Below, in pieces: positions 54,564 to 63,245 of a stretch of 64,000 nt of DNA; position 1 is the first letter of the stretch; each line of letters begins with the position of its first letter. A program made the position numbers and the translations under genes. Under the pieces are notes generated by a model, which made no database searches, had not been told where the DNA came from, and worked only from the letters and a program-made list of their open reading frames with translations. The stretch is from an uncultured Gammaproteobacteria bacterium (lineage in GTDB: Bacteria > Pseudomonadota > Gammaproteobacteria > Pseudomonadales > UBA5518), in NCBI GenBank assembly GCA_903928015.1, contig CAIYPF010000030.1:62001-126000 (forward strand). Reading direction: 5' to 3'.

Positions 54564-55816
54564 CGCGAACGGTCCTCGCGGGCCGTGCTTTGGAGGAACG
54601 CCAGAAACCGCTCCACGCCGTGCATCACCACCTCGCTGCGCAGCGAGCGGAAAATATCGAAAGCGTGCTGGGCTCCCGGGATTTCGGCATACGCGACGGG
54701 GCTCGCTGACACCGCAGCCAGCCGCTCTGCGAAGAGCCTCGCCTCGGCCACCGGACAGAGGCTGTCACGGTCACCGTGTATCACCAGGAAGGGCGGGGCA
54801 TCGGCATGCACTCGCGTGAGCGGTGAAGCGCTCTCGTAGAGCGCCGGCACTTCGGAGCAAGGCTTCTTGACGATGTAGGACTCCAGCGCCTCGATGAGCG
54901 CGCGATTCTTCTTCAGCCCTGAACGCTCGGTGAAATCGTACACACCGTAGAAGGGCACGCAGCCCTGCACACGCGTGTCTGCATCCTCGAATCCGGGCTG
55001 CCATGCGGGATCGTTGGCGCTCAGCGCGAGCAACGAACACAGGTGCCCTCCGGCAGAGCCGCCAGTGGCCACCACGAAGGCAGGATCGCCGCCCCAGCGC
55101 ACGATGTTCTGCCGCACCCACGCAAGCGCGCGCTTGCAATCGATGATGTGGGCCGGAAAGGTGGCAAAGGGGCTCAGCCGGTAATCGACGCTCACGCATA
55201 CCCAGCCGCGGGACGCCATGTGGTTCATGAGAGGCCTGGCCTGCTCGTTCTTGCTGCCCATCTTCTCGGTCCAGCCACCACCATGGATCTGGAACAGCAC
55301 AGGACAGTCGGCGGGCAGGTCCTTGCGGTGATACACGTCGAGCAGCAGGCGCATCCCCTGCTCTTCCCCGTACACGACGTTGCGCACGCGCGTGACCTCC
55401 GGCAGGTCGAGCCTGAAGGGGCGCGCGAGCACCCGGGGCAGCACCGCCAGCGGAAAACGCGCGCAGAGATCGGGGCGCACGCGCTGTTTGTAATCGGCGC
55501 CGAGGGCATCGCACAGGGCTTTCTCCATGGCGTCGGCCGCATCACCACCCGCCACGTAATGACGGATCATCGCGCCCCAGGAAGCGAGCAGCACAAGCAG
55601 CGCCAGCACATCCGCCAAACCGGCCTCGCCATGGAGCGCGAGCAGGAACAGCGTGAGCAACACGCCTGCAGCGAGCGCAAAAGGCACCAGTTCCCCGACG
55701 AGCCACCCGAACACGAAGCTCAGCATGTGGCCCCATTTGTGTCGGTACACGGGAAATTCGAGATTCCACGCACAGGCCGCGGTGAGCATCGCGAGCAGCA
55801 GCAGCGGAAGATTCAT
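54560..55816 (-). CDS. Membrane-anchored alpha/beta hydrolase (HSL-like esterase)
   Basis: The 418-residue product has three N-terminal hydrophobic helices (about 1-18, 32-62 and 68-85), followed by an alpha/beta hydrolase domain. The oxyanion motif HGGGW (178-182), nucleophile Ser254 in GGSAGG, Asp351 in HGDRD and His384 in GAQHAF give a complete triad. This resembles hormone-sensitive-lipase-type and ferulate-esterase-like enzymes; the substrate is unknown. An ATG at 55852 would extend it by 12 residues. It is convergent with the HD-GYP gene and divergent from the DUF3014 gene. Confidence 0.87.
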   Translation of the reverse strand: MNLPLLLLAMLTAACAWNLEFPVYRHKWGHMLSFVFGWLVGELVPFALAAGVLLTLFLLALHGEAGLADVLALLVLLASWGAMIRHYVAGGDAADAMEKALCDALGADYKQRVRPDLCARFPLAVLPRVLARPFRLDLPEVTRVRNVVYGEEQGMRLLLDVYHRKDLPADCPVLFQIHGGGWTEKMGSKNEQARPLMNHMASRGWVCVSVDYRLSPFATFPAHIIDCKRALAWVRQNIVRWGGDPAFVVATGGSAGGHLCSLLALSANDPAWQPGFEDADTRVQGCVPFYGVYDFTERSGLKKNRALIEALESYIVKKPCSEVPALYESASPLTRVHADAPPFLVIHGDRDSLCPVAEARLFAERLAAVSASPVAYAEIPGAQHAFDIFRSLRSEVVMHGVERFLAFLQSTAREDRSR

Positions 55817-55941
55817 GGACAGTGCTCCCGGACAGACAAGCGCGCGAACCATATCGGGGCCGGCAGATCGCGGCAAGCCGCGTTTGACCCGCACATCCCG
55901 CAGGTCTAGCCTCCGCCCTGACCCTCATGCAGGAGTGCACC

Positions 55942-56811
55942 ATGCAGGCCGAAGGCTCGGACAGGATCGGTGGCCCACCGCCTCGCAAACGCCCGCTGTT
56001 GTTTGCCGTGCTGGCAATCGGCGTGATCGCGGCGCTGGTTTGGGCGGTGCGCTCGCTGATGATCTCCACCGACACTCGCCTGCCACCCATCGCGGTGCAA
56101 ACGGTCGGCCAGCAGGCTCCAGTGCCCTCGGCAACCCCCGCGCCCGCAGAGCAATCCGCCTCTGTCGCTCCGCCACAGGCAACGCAAGTGCCTCCGGTGG
56201 AGAGCGCCACACCGGATGCGCCGCCACTTCCCGCTCTTGAATCCAGCGATGACGAGGTCAGGGCCTCGCTTTCGGACGTGCTGCCGCCCGCGGCGCAGTC
56301 TGCGCTCGCACCCACGGAACTCCTGCGCCGCATCGCCGTGATGGCCGACAGTTTCGGCCGAGGCAAACTGCTGAGGGATCGCCTGCCGATGCCAGCCCCG
56401 ACGGGAAAGATGCAGGTCACGGAGCGCGACGACCGGATCTTCCTCGCACCGGAAAACTTCAGCCGCTACAACGCGCTCACGGACATGGTCGCCGGTGTGG
56501 ACGCGGACGCCACCGCGCGATGGTTCGGCCGCTACGAACCGCTGCTGCAGCAGGCATGGGGTGAGCTCGGCACCAATGGCGGCAGCGTACGGGGGGCATT
56601 GATCGCGGGTCTGGATCTGCTGCTCGCGGCACCCGATCTGGAAGGCGAGATAGAACTGGTGCAGCCCGCTGTGTTCTACAAGTACGCAGACCCTGAACTC
56701 GAATCCCTCGCAGACGTGCAGAAACTCCTCATCCGGGTCGGGCCCGGGAACCGCACGGTCATCAAGGAGCGGGCACGCCGGTTACGCGACGCACTCGCCA
56801 ACGCGCGCTGA
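55942..56811 (+). CDS. DUF3014 inner-membrane protein
   Basis: The 289-residue product has a basic start, one membrane helix (about 20-38), a Pro/Ala-rich spacer (about 45-100) and a DUF3014-type domain (FSRYNALTDMVAGVDADATARWFGRYEPLLQQAWGELG ... ALIAGLDLLLAAPDL). The function is unknown. The ATG at 55942 has AGGAG at good spacing; an ATG at 55927 lacks one. Confidence 0.85.
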   Translation: MQAEGSDRIGGPPPRKRPLLFAVLAIGVIAALVWAVRSLMISTDTRLPPIAVQTVGQQAPVPSATPAPAEQSASVAPPQATQVPPVESATPDAPPLPALESSDDEVRASLSDVLPPAAQSALAPTELLRRIAVMADSFGRGKLLRDRLPMPAPTGKMQVTERDDRIFLAPENFSRYNALTDMVAGVDADATARWFGRYEPLLQQAWGELGTNGGSVRGALIAGLDLLLAAPDLEGEIELVQPAVFYKYADPELESLADVQKLLIRVGPGNRTVIKERARRLRDALANAR

Positions 56812-56824
56812 TCGGCGCGGGCTC

Positions 56825-58207
56825 TTACAGATAGCGCTCCATGATGTCTGAACCGTCGAATTCCGCGCCCAGCACGGCGATGAAGGTGAAGACGCCGATC
56901 AGTTTGCGGTTCAGGAAAACGAACTCGCGGGGCGGCAGCTCGAAATAAGGACTGAATGCCGCCTTCGCCGCGCGCCGGGCGACGCGGTTGGGCAGATCAC
57001 TGCCGCGCCAGTCGTAACGGCCGCTCTTGCCACGCGCCGAGGCGGGTATGCTGCCTCCCCGCGCAGTGAGTGGCTCGATGACGCTCGCGCAGACCTCGGC
57101 AAAAGACCACTGCGCATCCTCCGGGAAGTGCGGCTCCACGAAATGCAGCGCGAGCGCCCCTTCCCTCACCAGATCCAGATCACCGAGATAGGCGCCACGG
57201 ATCATCGCGCGCAGCGGCTCGATGAAGCTGTCGGGGAAGCGCTGAACCGCGCCGAAATCCAGCAACACGAGCTTGTCATGCCCACGGCTGCCAGTGGCGG
57301 GACGGATGCGGTAATTGCCGAAATTGGGATCGGTCTGGAGTTCGTTCCAGTCGAAGACCTCGCGCAGGAACAGGTCAAGAAACTCACGCCCCAGCACGTT
57401 GCGCCGCGCAGGCGACAAGGCCTCGACATCAGGGCTCGCCACGCCATAGCCATGCTCGAAACTCGTGGCCAGCACCTGCGCCGAGGAGTACTCCTCGAAC
57501 ACCGCCGGCACTACATAGCGCGGATCGCGCTTGAGGCGCCGGTGCCAGGCCGCGGTGGTGCCTGCCTCGAGACGGTAATCGACCTCGTGGCGCAGCATCG
57601 TCCGCACCTCGTCCAGCCAGCCCGAGAAATCGGCGCCAGCGGAGGCGCGCGCAAGGCGCCCAAGGCGCAACAGCCCGGCCACGGTGTCGATGTCGGAGTC
57701 GATGGAGTCTGCAACCCCGGGGTACTGGACCTTCAGGCAGATGGCAAGACCATCAACCCGTCGGCGCGCCAGATGGACCTGACCGAGCGAAGCCGCGGCG
57801 ATGGGCACAGGGTCGATGTCGAGTTCGGCCAGTCGCCGTGCGCCGAGCTCACGCCGGAGTTCATCGCGAATGACGTTCCACTCGAGCGCTACGCTGCGGT
57901 CCTCGAGCGTATGCAGCGCCGCCGTGACCTCGCCCGGCAGGAAATGCTCGCCGTAGATGGCCATCATCTGGCCGATCTTCACCACACTGCCCTTCAGCTT
58001 GCCCAGTTCCGCGACCAGGAACCGGGCCTGCTCGCCCAGCGCCGCGCGACGCAGCGATTCGCGCTCGGCACGCGGCGCGAGCAACGAGCCCGCGGCCTTC
58101 GCCATATAGCGTGTGCCCGCGAGCAAGCCACTGCGCGTGAGTTGCAGCCGACGCTCGAAACTGCCGGTGCTGATGCGTTTGAGGGGTGGAAGCCGGCGAC
58201 CCGCCAT
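56825..58207 (-). CDS. ABC1/AarF-family atypical kinase-like protein
   Basis: The 460-residue product has the family-defining KxGQ motif (VVKIGQMMAI), the Ala-rich loop PIAAASLGQVHLA, the ATP-binding lysine in LKVQYPG, DFGAV, and a variant of TDPHPGN reading TDPNFGN. ABC1 proteins related to UbiB/COQ8 support ubiquinone synthesis as ATPases. There is no ubiE/ubiJ nearby, so it is probably an additional paralogue rather than ubiB. It has no C-terminal membrane helices of the UbiB type that I can see. Convergent with the DUF3014 gene. Confidence 0.88.
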   Translation of the reverse strand: MAGRRLPPLKRISTGSFERRLQLTRSGLLAGTRYMAKAAGSLLAPRAERESLRRAALGEQARFLVAELGKLKGSVVKIGQMMAIYGEHFLPGEVTAALHTLEDRSVALEWNVIRDELRRELGARRLAELDIDPVPIAAASLGQVHLARRRVDGLAICLKVQYPGVADSIDSDIDTVAGLLRLGRLARASAGADFSGWLDEVRTMLRHEVDYRLEAGTTAAWHRRLKRDPRYVVPAVFEEYSSAQVLATSFEHGYGVASPDVEALSPARRNVLGREFLDLFLREVFDWNELQTDPNFGNYRIRPATGSRGHDKLVLLDFGAVQRFPDSFIEPLRAMIRGAYLGDLDLVREGALALHFVEPHFPEDAQWSFAEVCASVIEPLTARGGSIPASARGKSGRYDWRGSDLPNRVARRAAKAAFSPYFELPPREFVFLNRKLIGVFTFIAVLGAEFDGSDIMERYL

Positions 58208-58250
58208 ACCGCAACAACCTCCCGGGCCCGTCGTTCTTCCAGCCGCAGAC

Positions 58251-58256
58251 TATAAT
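58251..58256 (+). promoter_or_regulatory. Consensus -10 box of the HDOD gene
   Basis: A perfect TATAAT lies 37 nt before the HDOD ATG, in the short region divergent from the AarF-like gene. The -35 region is poor. It probably drives HDOD-cmoA-cmoB. Confidence 0.5.
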
Positions 58257-58292
58257 CCCCGCAGCCCTCCCCGGACACCTCGTGAATCCCCC

Positions 58293-59414
58293 ATGGCCCA
58301 GGAACAACTGGTGATGCGCATTGCTGTGCTGCTGGCAGCCATCCTGCTGGTGATGCTGGTGGTGCTGATCGCCCGACTGCGCGGACGAAGGGCGGAACGG
58401 CAGGACGCTGAAACCTGGTCTTTCCTGCAAGGCACTCCCGCCGCGGCAGGACCGGTCTTCGGCAGCGGCGAGCCCATCCCGTATGCGGACCAGACACTGG
58501 AAATCATGGTCCTGGAGGTGTACCGCAAGGCCTTCGGCACCACCAACTTCAACTACTCCGTGCTCGGTGAACACGAAGCCGTGATGGCAAGCGTGCGGGG
58601 ATCCCTTGCCCGCGCGGTGGGCGAACGCGAATTCTTCCCTCGCAAACCACTCATCATTCCCCGGCTCCTCGCGGCCATAAAAAACAGCGAGAGTTCGCTG
58701 AAGGAACTCGTCGAGATCATCATGCAGGACCCGGTGTTGACGGGCGATGTACTGCGCATGGCCAACAGTTCCTATTACCGGATTGGCAAGGAGCCTATCG
58801 ATACCCTCGGGCGCGCGGTGGTGGTGCTCGGGATGGAGGGGCTGCGCTCACTGGTGGCCAGCACCGTGATGCAGCCTGTATTCCAGGTACCCCGCGGCTA
58901 TTTCGAGCAGTTCTCGGTGACGGTGTGGTCGCTGGCCCAGCGTTCGGCGCTCGGCGCCCAGGCTTACGCCCGCATCACGCGGGAGTGCGACAGCTTCTCG
59001 GCACACCTGCTGAGCCTGCTCTACTACCTCGGCTACATCGTGCTGTTCCGGCTCACGGTTGCCACGTACCAGCAGGCGTCCGGATCACTGCCGCGTGCCG
59101 AGGTGTTCACGCGCCTGATCGACGAGCGCGCCGAAGTGCTGGCAGGCCTGATCGCCAGGGAATGGGAACTGCCTGCCCCCATGCGCGATGCCCTTGCCGA
59201 GCACACCTCGCGCCGTACGGTCGAGAAAATGAGCCCTCTCGCGCGGGCGCTGTACTTCGGTCGCCTCTGCGGCATGGCATCGCTGCTTGCCGAGGATCTC
59301 GAGCAGGACCCCGCAGAACTCCTCGCGCTGCTCGAGCGCAAGGGCCTGTCAGCTGTACAGGCGCAGGCACTGTGGAACGGCACACTGAAACCGCAGAAGG
59401 GACAGGCGGAGTGA
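58293..59414 (+). CDS. HDOD domain protein with membrane anchor
   Basis: The 373-residue product starts with a membrane helix (about 7-30) and continues to an HDOD domain (about 110-310): PRLLAAIKNSESSLKELVEIIMQDPVLTGDVLRMANSSYYRIG, then LGRAVVVLGMEGLRSLVASTV. HDOD domains are HD-like but non-enzymatic and appear in signalling proteins. The ATG at 58293 is preceded by a weak site; a longer frame begins inside the AarF-like gene. It overlaps cmoA by 4 nt, an unusual partner. Confidence 0.87.
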   Translation: MAQEQLVMRIAVLLAAILLVMLVVLIARLRGRRAERQDAETWSFLQGTPAAAGPVFGSGEPIPYADQTLEIMVLEVYRKAFGTTNFNYSVLGEHEAVMASVRGSLARAVGEREFFPRKPLIIPRLLAAIKNSESSLKELVEIIMQDPVLTGDVLRMANSSYYRIGKEPIDTLGRAVVVLGMEGLRSLVASTVMQPVFQVPRGYFEQFSVTVWSLAQRSALGAQAYARITRECDSFSAHLLSLLYYLGYIVLFRLTVATYQQASGSLPRAEVFTRLIDERAEVLAGLIAREWELPAPMRDALAEHTSRRTVEKMSPLARALYFGRLCGMASLLAEDLEQDPAELLALLERKGLSAVQAQALWNGTLKPQKGQAE

Positions 59415-60136
59415 AGGGGCGCGACGCGCTCTACTCGACACCGCTCGCGGAGCAGCTTCCCTTCCGCTTCGACGCGTCGGTGGCTGATGTCTTCCAGGAC
59501 ATGATCTCGCGCTCCGTGCCTGGCTACGGTCTCACGCTGCAAATGCTTGCCGTGGCCGCGCGGCGTTTCGCGCAGCCGGGCAGCACTTGCGTGGATCTGG
59601 GCTGCTCGCTTGCGGCATCGACACTGGCAATGCGCCACCACGTGCCGGAGGGCGTGCATCTGCTGGGCGTCGACAGCTCGCCTGACATGATCGGGCGCGC
59701 GCGGGCACTGGTCGCTCAGGACAGGGCCTGCGCCCCGATCGAGCTGCGCTGCGCCGACATCCTCGACGTGAGCTTGCCGCCCACCTCCCTCGCGGCACTC
59801 AATTTCACCTTGCAGTTCGTGCCGCGGGAAAAACGCGCCGGCCTGCTCGCACGCATCGCGCAGGCGATGCTGCCCGGCGGCGCGCTGGTGCTCTCCGAGA
59901 AACTCGCCTTCGATGATCCGGCGGAGCAATCGCTTCTCACCGAACTGCACCACGCATTCAAGGCGCAGCAGGGCTACAGCGCGCTCGAGATAGCGCAGAA
60001 GCGCAACGCCATCGAGAACGTGCTGGTGCCTGAGAGTCTGCAGCTGCACCGACAGCGGCTGCTGGATGCGGGCTTCTCCCGCGTCATCGTGTGGTTGCAG
60101 TGCCTGAATTTCGTCTCGCTGCTGGCGATACGGTGA
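59411..60136 (+). CDS. cmoA: Carboxy-S-adenosylmethionine synthase
   Basis: CmoA makes carboxy-SAM from SAM and prephenate. The 241-residue product has VFQDMISRSVPGYG, VDLGCSLAASTLAMRHH and LNFTLQFVPREKR, all characteristic of CmoA. It starts with GTG overlapping the HDOD stop, and overlaps cmoB (GTGA). Prephenate comes from the chorismate branch encoded at 36 kb. The tRNA-Val UAC at 24.5 kb is a likely substrate of the pathway. Confidence 0.95.
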   Translation: MKGRDALYSTPLAEQLPFRFDASVADVFQDMISRSVPGYGLTLQMLAVAARRFAQPGSTCVDLGCSLAASTLAMRHHVPEGVHLLGVDSSPDMIGRARALVAQDRACAPIELRCADILDVSLPPTSLAALNFTLQFVPREKRAGLLARIAQAMLPGGALVLSEKLAFDDPAEQSLLTELHHAFKAQQGYSALEIAQKRNAIENVLVPESLQLHRQRLLDAGFSRVIVWLQCLNFVSLLAIR

Positions 60137-61110
60137 GCCTGGCCCGGGAGCTCACACAGGCACTGGAGGCTGCGCCTCTGGGCACTGCGATTTCCCGCTT
60201 CCGTAGTGCCCTCGAAGCAGGGCTCGCACGCACCGTGAACGGTGACGCCGCGGCACTTGAGGCTGCCATCGCCTCCATGCCGGAAACGCAGGCAGAACAC
60301 GTGTCTTTCAGCGGCCCCGTCGTGCGCATCGGCGATCGCGAAGAATTCGGAGAGCAGCAGCGCACAGCACTGCACGCCGCGTTGATGGAACTGCACCCCT
60401 GGCGCAAAGGCCCCTTCGAACTCTTCGGCATTGCGATAGACAGCGAGTGGCGCTCGGACCTCAAGTGGTCACGCGTGGAGCGGGCCATCACACCGCTCGC
60501 CGGACGCCGCGTTCTGGACGTGGGCTGCGGCAATGGCTACTACATGTGGCGGATGCTCGGCGCAGGCGCCGACTTCGTGCTCGGGATCGATCCGGCCGTG
60601 CGTTGCCTCGCGCAATTCCGCGCCTGCAAACGCTTCGTCCCCGGAGCACCCGCGCTCCTGCTGCCGCTCGGCAGCGAGGACCTTCCCCCGGCAAGCCACT
60701 GCTTCGACACCGTGTTCTCGATGGGCGTGCTCTATCACCGCAGGGATCCGGTAGCGCATCTGCATGAACTGCGCGGGCAGCTGCGCCCCGGTGGCGAACT
60801 CGTGCTGGAAACGCTCTGTATCGAGGACGGCGCGAGTGCTGTGCTCGAACCGGGCGGACGCTACGCGAAGATGCGCAACGTGTGGGCCATTCCCCGCTGC
60901 GACACCCTGCTCGGCTGGCTCACCGAGGCCGGTTTCGGAGCGCCACGCATCGTCGACACCAGCCTCACCACAACGGCCGAACAACGCCGCACCGACTGGA
61001 TGCGTTTCGAGTCGCTGGAGGATTTCCTCGACCCCGCAGATCCCTCCCGCACCGTTGAAGGACACCCTGCGCCGCGCCGCGCGCTCGCCATCGCCACTGC
61101 CCCGGCTTGA
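60133..61110 (+). CDS. cmoB: tRNA U34 carboxymethyltransferase
   Basis: CmoB transfers the carboxymethyl group of carboxy-SAM to ho5U34 of tRNAs to give cmo5U. The 325-residue product (323 in E. coli) has HPWRKGPFELFGIAIDSEWRSDLKW, VLDVGCGNGYYMWRM and FSMGVLYHRRDP. The GTG at 60133 overlaps the cmoA stop; earlier GTG codons in frame lie inside cmoA. Confidence 0.95.
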   Translation: MSLARELTQALEAAPLGTAISRFRSALEAGLARTVNGDAAALEAAIASMPETQAEHVSFSGPVVRIGDREEFGEQQRTALHAALMELHPWRKGPFELFGIAIDSEWRSDLKWSRVERAITPLAGRRVLDVGCGNGYYMWRMLGAGADFVLGIDPAVRCLAQFRACKRFVPGAPALLLPLGSEDLPPASHCFDTVFSMGVLYHRRDPVAHLHELRGQLRPGGELVLETLCIEDGASAVLEPGGRYAKMRNVWAIPRCDTLLGWLTEAGFGAPRIVDTSLTTTAEQRRTDWMRFESLEDFLDPADPSRTVEGHPAPRRALAIATAPA

Positions 61111-61119
61111 TCTGGATCA
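61108..61119. promoter_or_regulatory. 12-bp palindrome at the cmoB stop codon
   Basis: TGATC-TG-GATCA is a perfect inverted repeat covering the cmoB stop and lying 117 nt before kshA. It could be an operator for the steroid genes or chance. Confidence 0.3.
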
Positions 61120-61120
61120 T

Positions 61121-61140
61121 GCAGGGCGCAATCGCCCTGC
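61121..61140 (+). terminator. Hairpin between cmoB and kshA
   Basis: GCAGGGCG and CGCCCTGC flank a CAAT loop, 11 nt after the cmoB stop. No T-run follows, so it is a weak terminator, an mRNA-end structure or part of an operator. Confidence 0.4.
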
Positions 61141-61235
61141 CCCGCTCCTCCGTTCGGACGATCCTCGCCTGCCGGGCCTGCACAAGACTGCTTCCAACCG
61201 GCAGCAGTTCGCAGCCAACACGCGGGGAAAAAGCC

Positions 61236-62288
61236 ATGAACCAGCCAGTACGCGCACCACGCCAGCCCCACATCATCGTCGCCGACACGCTGCCCACGCG
61301 TTATGCGCGCGGCTGGCATGTGCTGGACAAGGCGAGCGGCTTCAGCACCACGCCACGCATGTTCGAGGTCTTCGGCAAGCGACTCGCCGCCTACCGGGGC
61401 GACGTCGACGGCAAGGTGCACGTGCTCGACGCCTATTGCCCGCACATGGGCGCGGACATGAGCAAGGGCACAGTGCAGAACGACTCGCTCGTCTGCCCCT
61501 TCCACGCATGGCGCTGGGGTCCGGATGGCGTCTGCAACCACATTCCCTATGCCAAACGCATTCCCGACAAAGCCGTGATCGGATCGCTGCCGGTGCTGGA
61601 GGAAAACGGCCTTCTCTTCGTATGGAACGACCCCGAGGGAAATCCGCCGATCGAGTCACAGCGGCCTTCGCGCATGAAGGATTACTTCTCCGGCGAGTGG
61701 ACCGACTGGACGATGACGCAGGTGCCGATCAACAGCAACTGCCGCGAACTCGTCGACAACATGGCCGACATGGCGCACTTCGGCCCGGTGCACTACTCGC
61801 GAGTGAAACGCTTCGTGAACATCCAGGACGGTCACCGCTACATCCAGGAGATGGAAGGCGGGCACGAGATTCTCGAGGACGGCGCGACGGGCATGACCAC
61901 CACCGCCATCTACGAAGGCCCCGCCTACATGACGACCACCATGACCGGCAGCCTCTACGGCAAGCCCGTCACGGTGCACCTGCTCGTGAGTCATTACCCG
62001 GTGCACATGGACCGCTTCATCATCAACTTCGGGGTGATGATGAAAAAAGACCTCTCGCTGCCAGAGGCGGTGAATCAGGACATGGTCGAGAAATACACCG
62101 AGATGAACGTCGCCTCGTTCATCCAGGACGTCGAGATCTGGAACAACAAGGTGCGCGTCGGCAACCCCGTGCTCTGTGACGGTGACGGGCCCATCAACAT
62201 GGTGCGCAAGTGGTACAGCCAGTTCTACATGGATGCCGCCGACGTGAGCCCCGAACTGGTCAAGCGCAAGACCCACGTCACGCTCTGA
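61236..62288 (+). CDS. kshA: 3-ketosteroid 9alpha-monooxygenase oxygenase subunit (KshA-like)
   Basis: KshA hydroxylates C9 of androst-4-ene-3,17-dione or androstadienedione, which opens steroid ring B. The 350-residue Rieske oxygenase has the [2Fe-2S] ligands Cys68, His70, Cys87 and His90 (CPHMG and CPFH), and the mononuclear iron site in DNMADMAHFGPVH with Asp178, His181 and His186; Asp298 (FIQDVEIWNNK) is the probable third ligand. The pattern matches KshA more than generic Rieske oxygenases. It needs a KshB-type reductase, which is not in the window. hsaC follows 19 nt later. Confidence 0.9.
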   Translation: MNQPVRAPRQPHIIVADTLPTRYARGWHVLDKASGFSTTPRMFEVFGKRLAAYRGDVDGKVHVLDAYCPHMGADMSKGTVQNDSLVCPFHAWRWGPDGVCNHIPYAKRIPDKAVIGSLPVLEENGLLFVWNDPEGNPPIESQRPSRMKDYFSGEWTDWTMTQVPINSNCRELVDNMADMAHFGPVHYSRVKRFVNIQDGHRYIQEMEGGHEILEDGATGMTTTAIYEGPAYMTTTMTGSLYGKPVTVHLLVSHYPVHMDRFIINFGVMMKKDLSLPEAVNQDMVEKYTEMNVASFIQDVEIWNNKVRVGNPVLCDGDGPINMVRKWYSQFYMDAADVSPELVKRKTHVTL

Positions 62289-62307
62289 TCGCGCAGGAAC
62301 GGGCCCC

Positions 62308-63219
62308 ATGATGGATATCCGCGCGCTGGGCTACGTGGTCGTGGAAAGCACGGACCTTGGCCGCTGGGAGCACTTCGCCACCCGTGTCGCGGGCTTGGGT
62401 GTCTCGCCCTCCGCGAGCGGGGAAAACGCCCTCTTTCTGAAGATGGATGACTATGCGTGGCGGATACGCGTGGTGCAGGGCGCGGAGGACCGCTACCTCT
62501 GCGCGGGTTGGGAGCTCGCGGGGCCACAGGCCTTCGCCGATGCCATCCGCGAACTCGATGCCGCGGGCATCATGTGGCGACGGGCAGACGCCGGGCAATG
62601 CGCGGCACGTCGCGTGCAGGAAATGCTCGCTTTCACGGCGCCCGGCGGGCTCGCATGCGAACTCTTCCACGGCATGGTGCTCGATTATCTTCCGCCGGTA
62701 TCCGCCGCGGGCAGCACGCAGTTCGTGACCGGCTATCACGGCAACATGGGGCTGGGCCATATCGCCGCCGCCACACCGGATCTCGCCGCTTCGCACCGTT
62801 TCTTCACCCAGGTGATGGGCTTCGGCCAGACCGACTACCTGCACCTGCACATGTCGCCCGATCCTGCCGATCCGGGTCAGGGCCTTCACTTCCTGCACTG
62901 CAACAACCCGCGGCACCACAGCCTCGCGCTCTTCGAGAGCGCCACACCCATGCCGGGAAATCTGGTGCACCTGATGTTCGAGGTGCCCGACATCGACGCC
63001 GTCGGCGCCTTCATGGACCGCGTCCACGCACACGGCGTGCAGATCGCCACCAACCTCGGGCGCCACACCAACGACCGCATGGTCTCTCTCTACGTCGTCA
63101 CTCCCGCGGGCTTCATGCTGGAGTTCGGCTACGACGGCGTGCAGATCGACTGGTCCACCTATCTTCCCACCCGCAGTTCGACGACCAGCCATTGGGGTCA
63201 TCGCTGGGGACAGGGTTGA
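62308..63219 (+). CDS. hsaC: Type I extradiol dioxygenase (HsaC-like)
   Basis: HsaC cleaves the catechol ring of 3,4-dihydroxy-9,10-secoandrosta-triene-9,17-dione by meta-cleavage. The 303-residue vicinal oxygen chelate protein has two repeats; the iron ligands should be His151 (GLGHIA), His221 (LVHLMFE) and Glu272 (MLEFGYDG). BphC-type biphenyl enzymes are the alternative, but the position between kshA and hsaA favours a steroid role. An in-frame ATG at 62311 is equally possible as the start. Confidence 0.88.
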   Translation: MMDIRALGYVVVESTDLGRWEHFATRVAGLGVSPSASGENALFLKMDDYAWRIRVVQGAEDRYLCAGWELAGPQAFADAIRELDAAGIMWRRADAGQCAARRVQEMLAFTAPGGLACELFHGMVLDYLPPVSAAGSTQFVTGYHGNMGLGHIAAATPDLAASHRFFTQVMGFGQTDYLHLHMSPDPADPGQGLHFLHCNNPRHHSLALFESATPMPGNLVHLMFEVPDIDAVGAFMDRVHAHGVQIATNLGRHTNDRMVSLYVVTPAGFMLEFGYDGVQIDWSTYLPTRSSTTSHWGHRWGQG

Positions 63220-63245
63220 TCGCCACTTCACCACGGAGCATCCCC

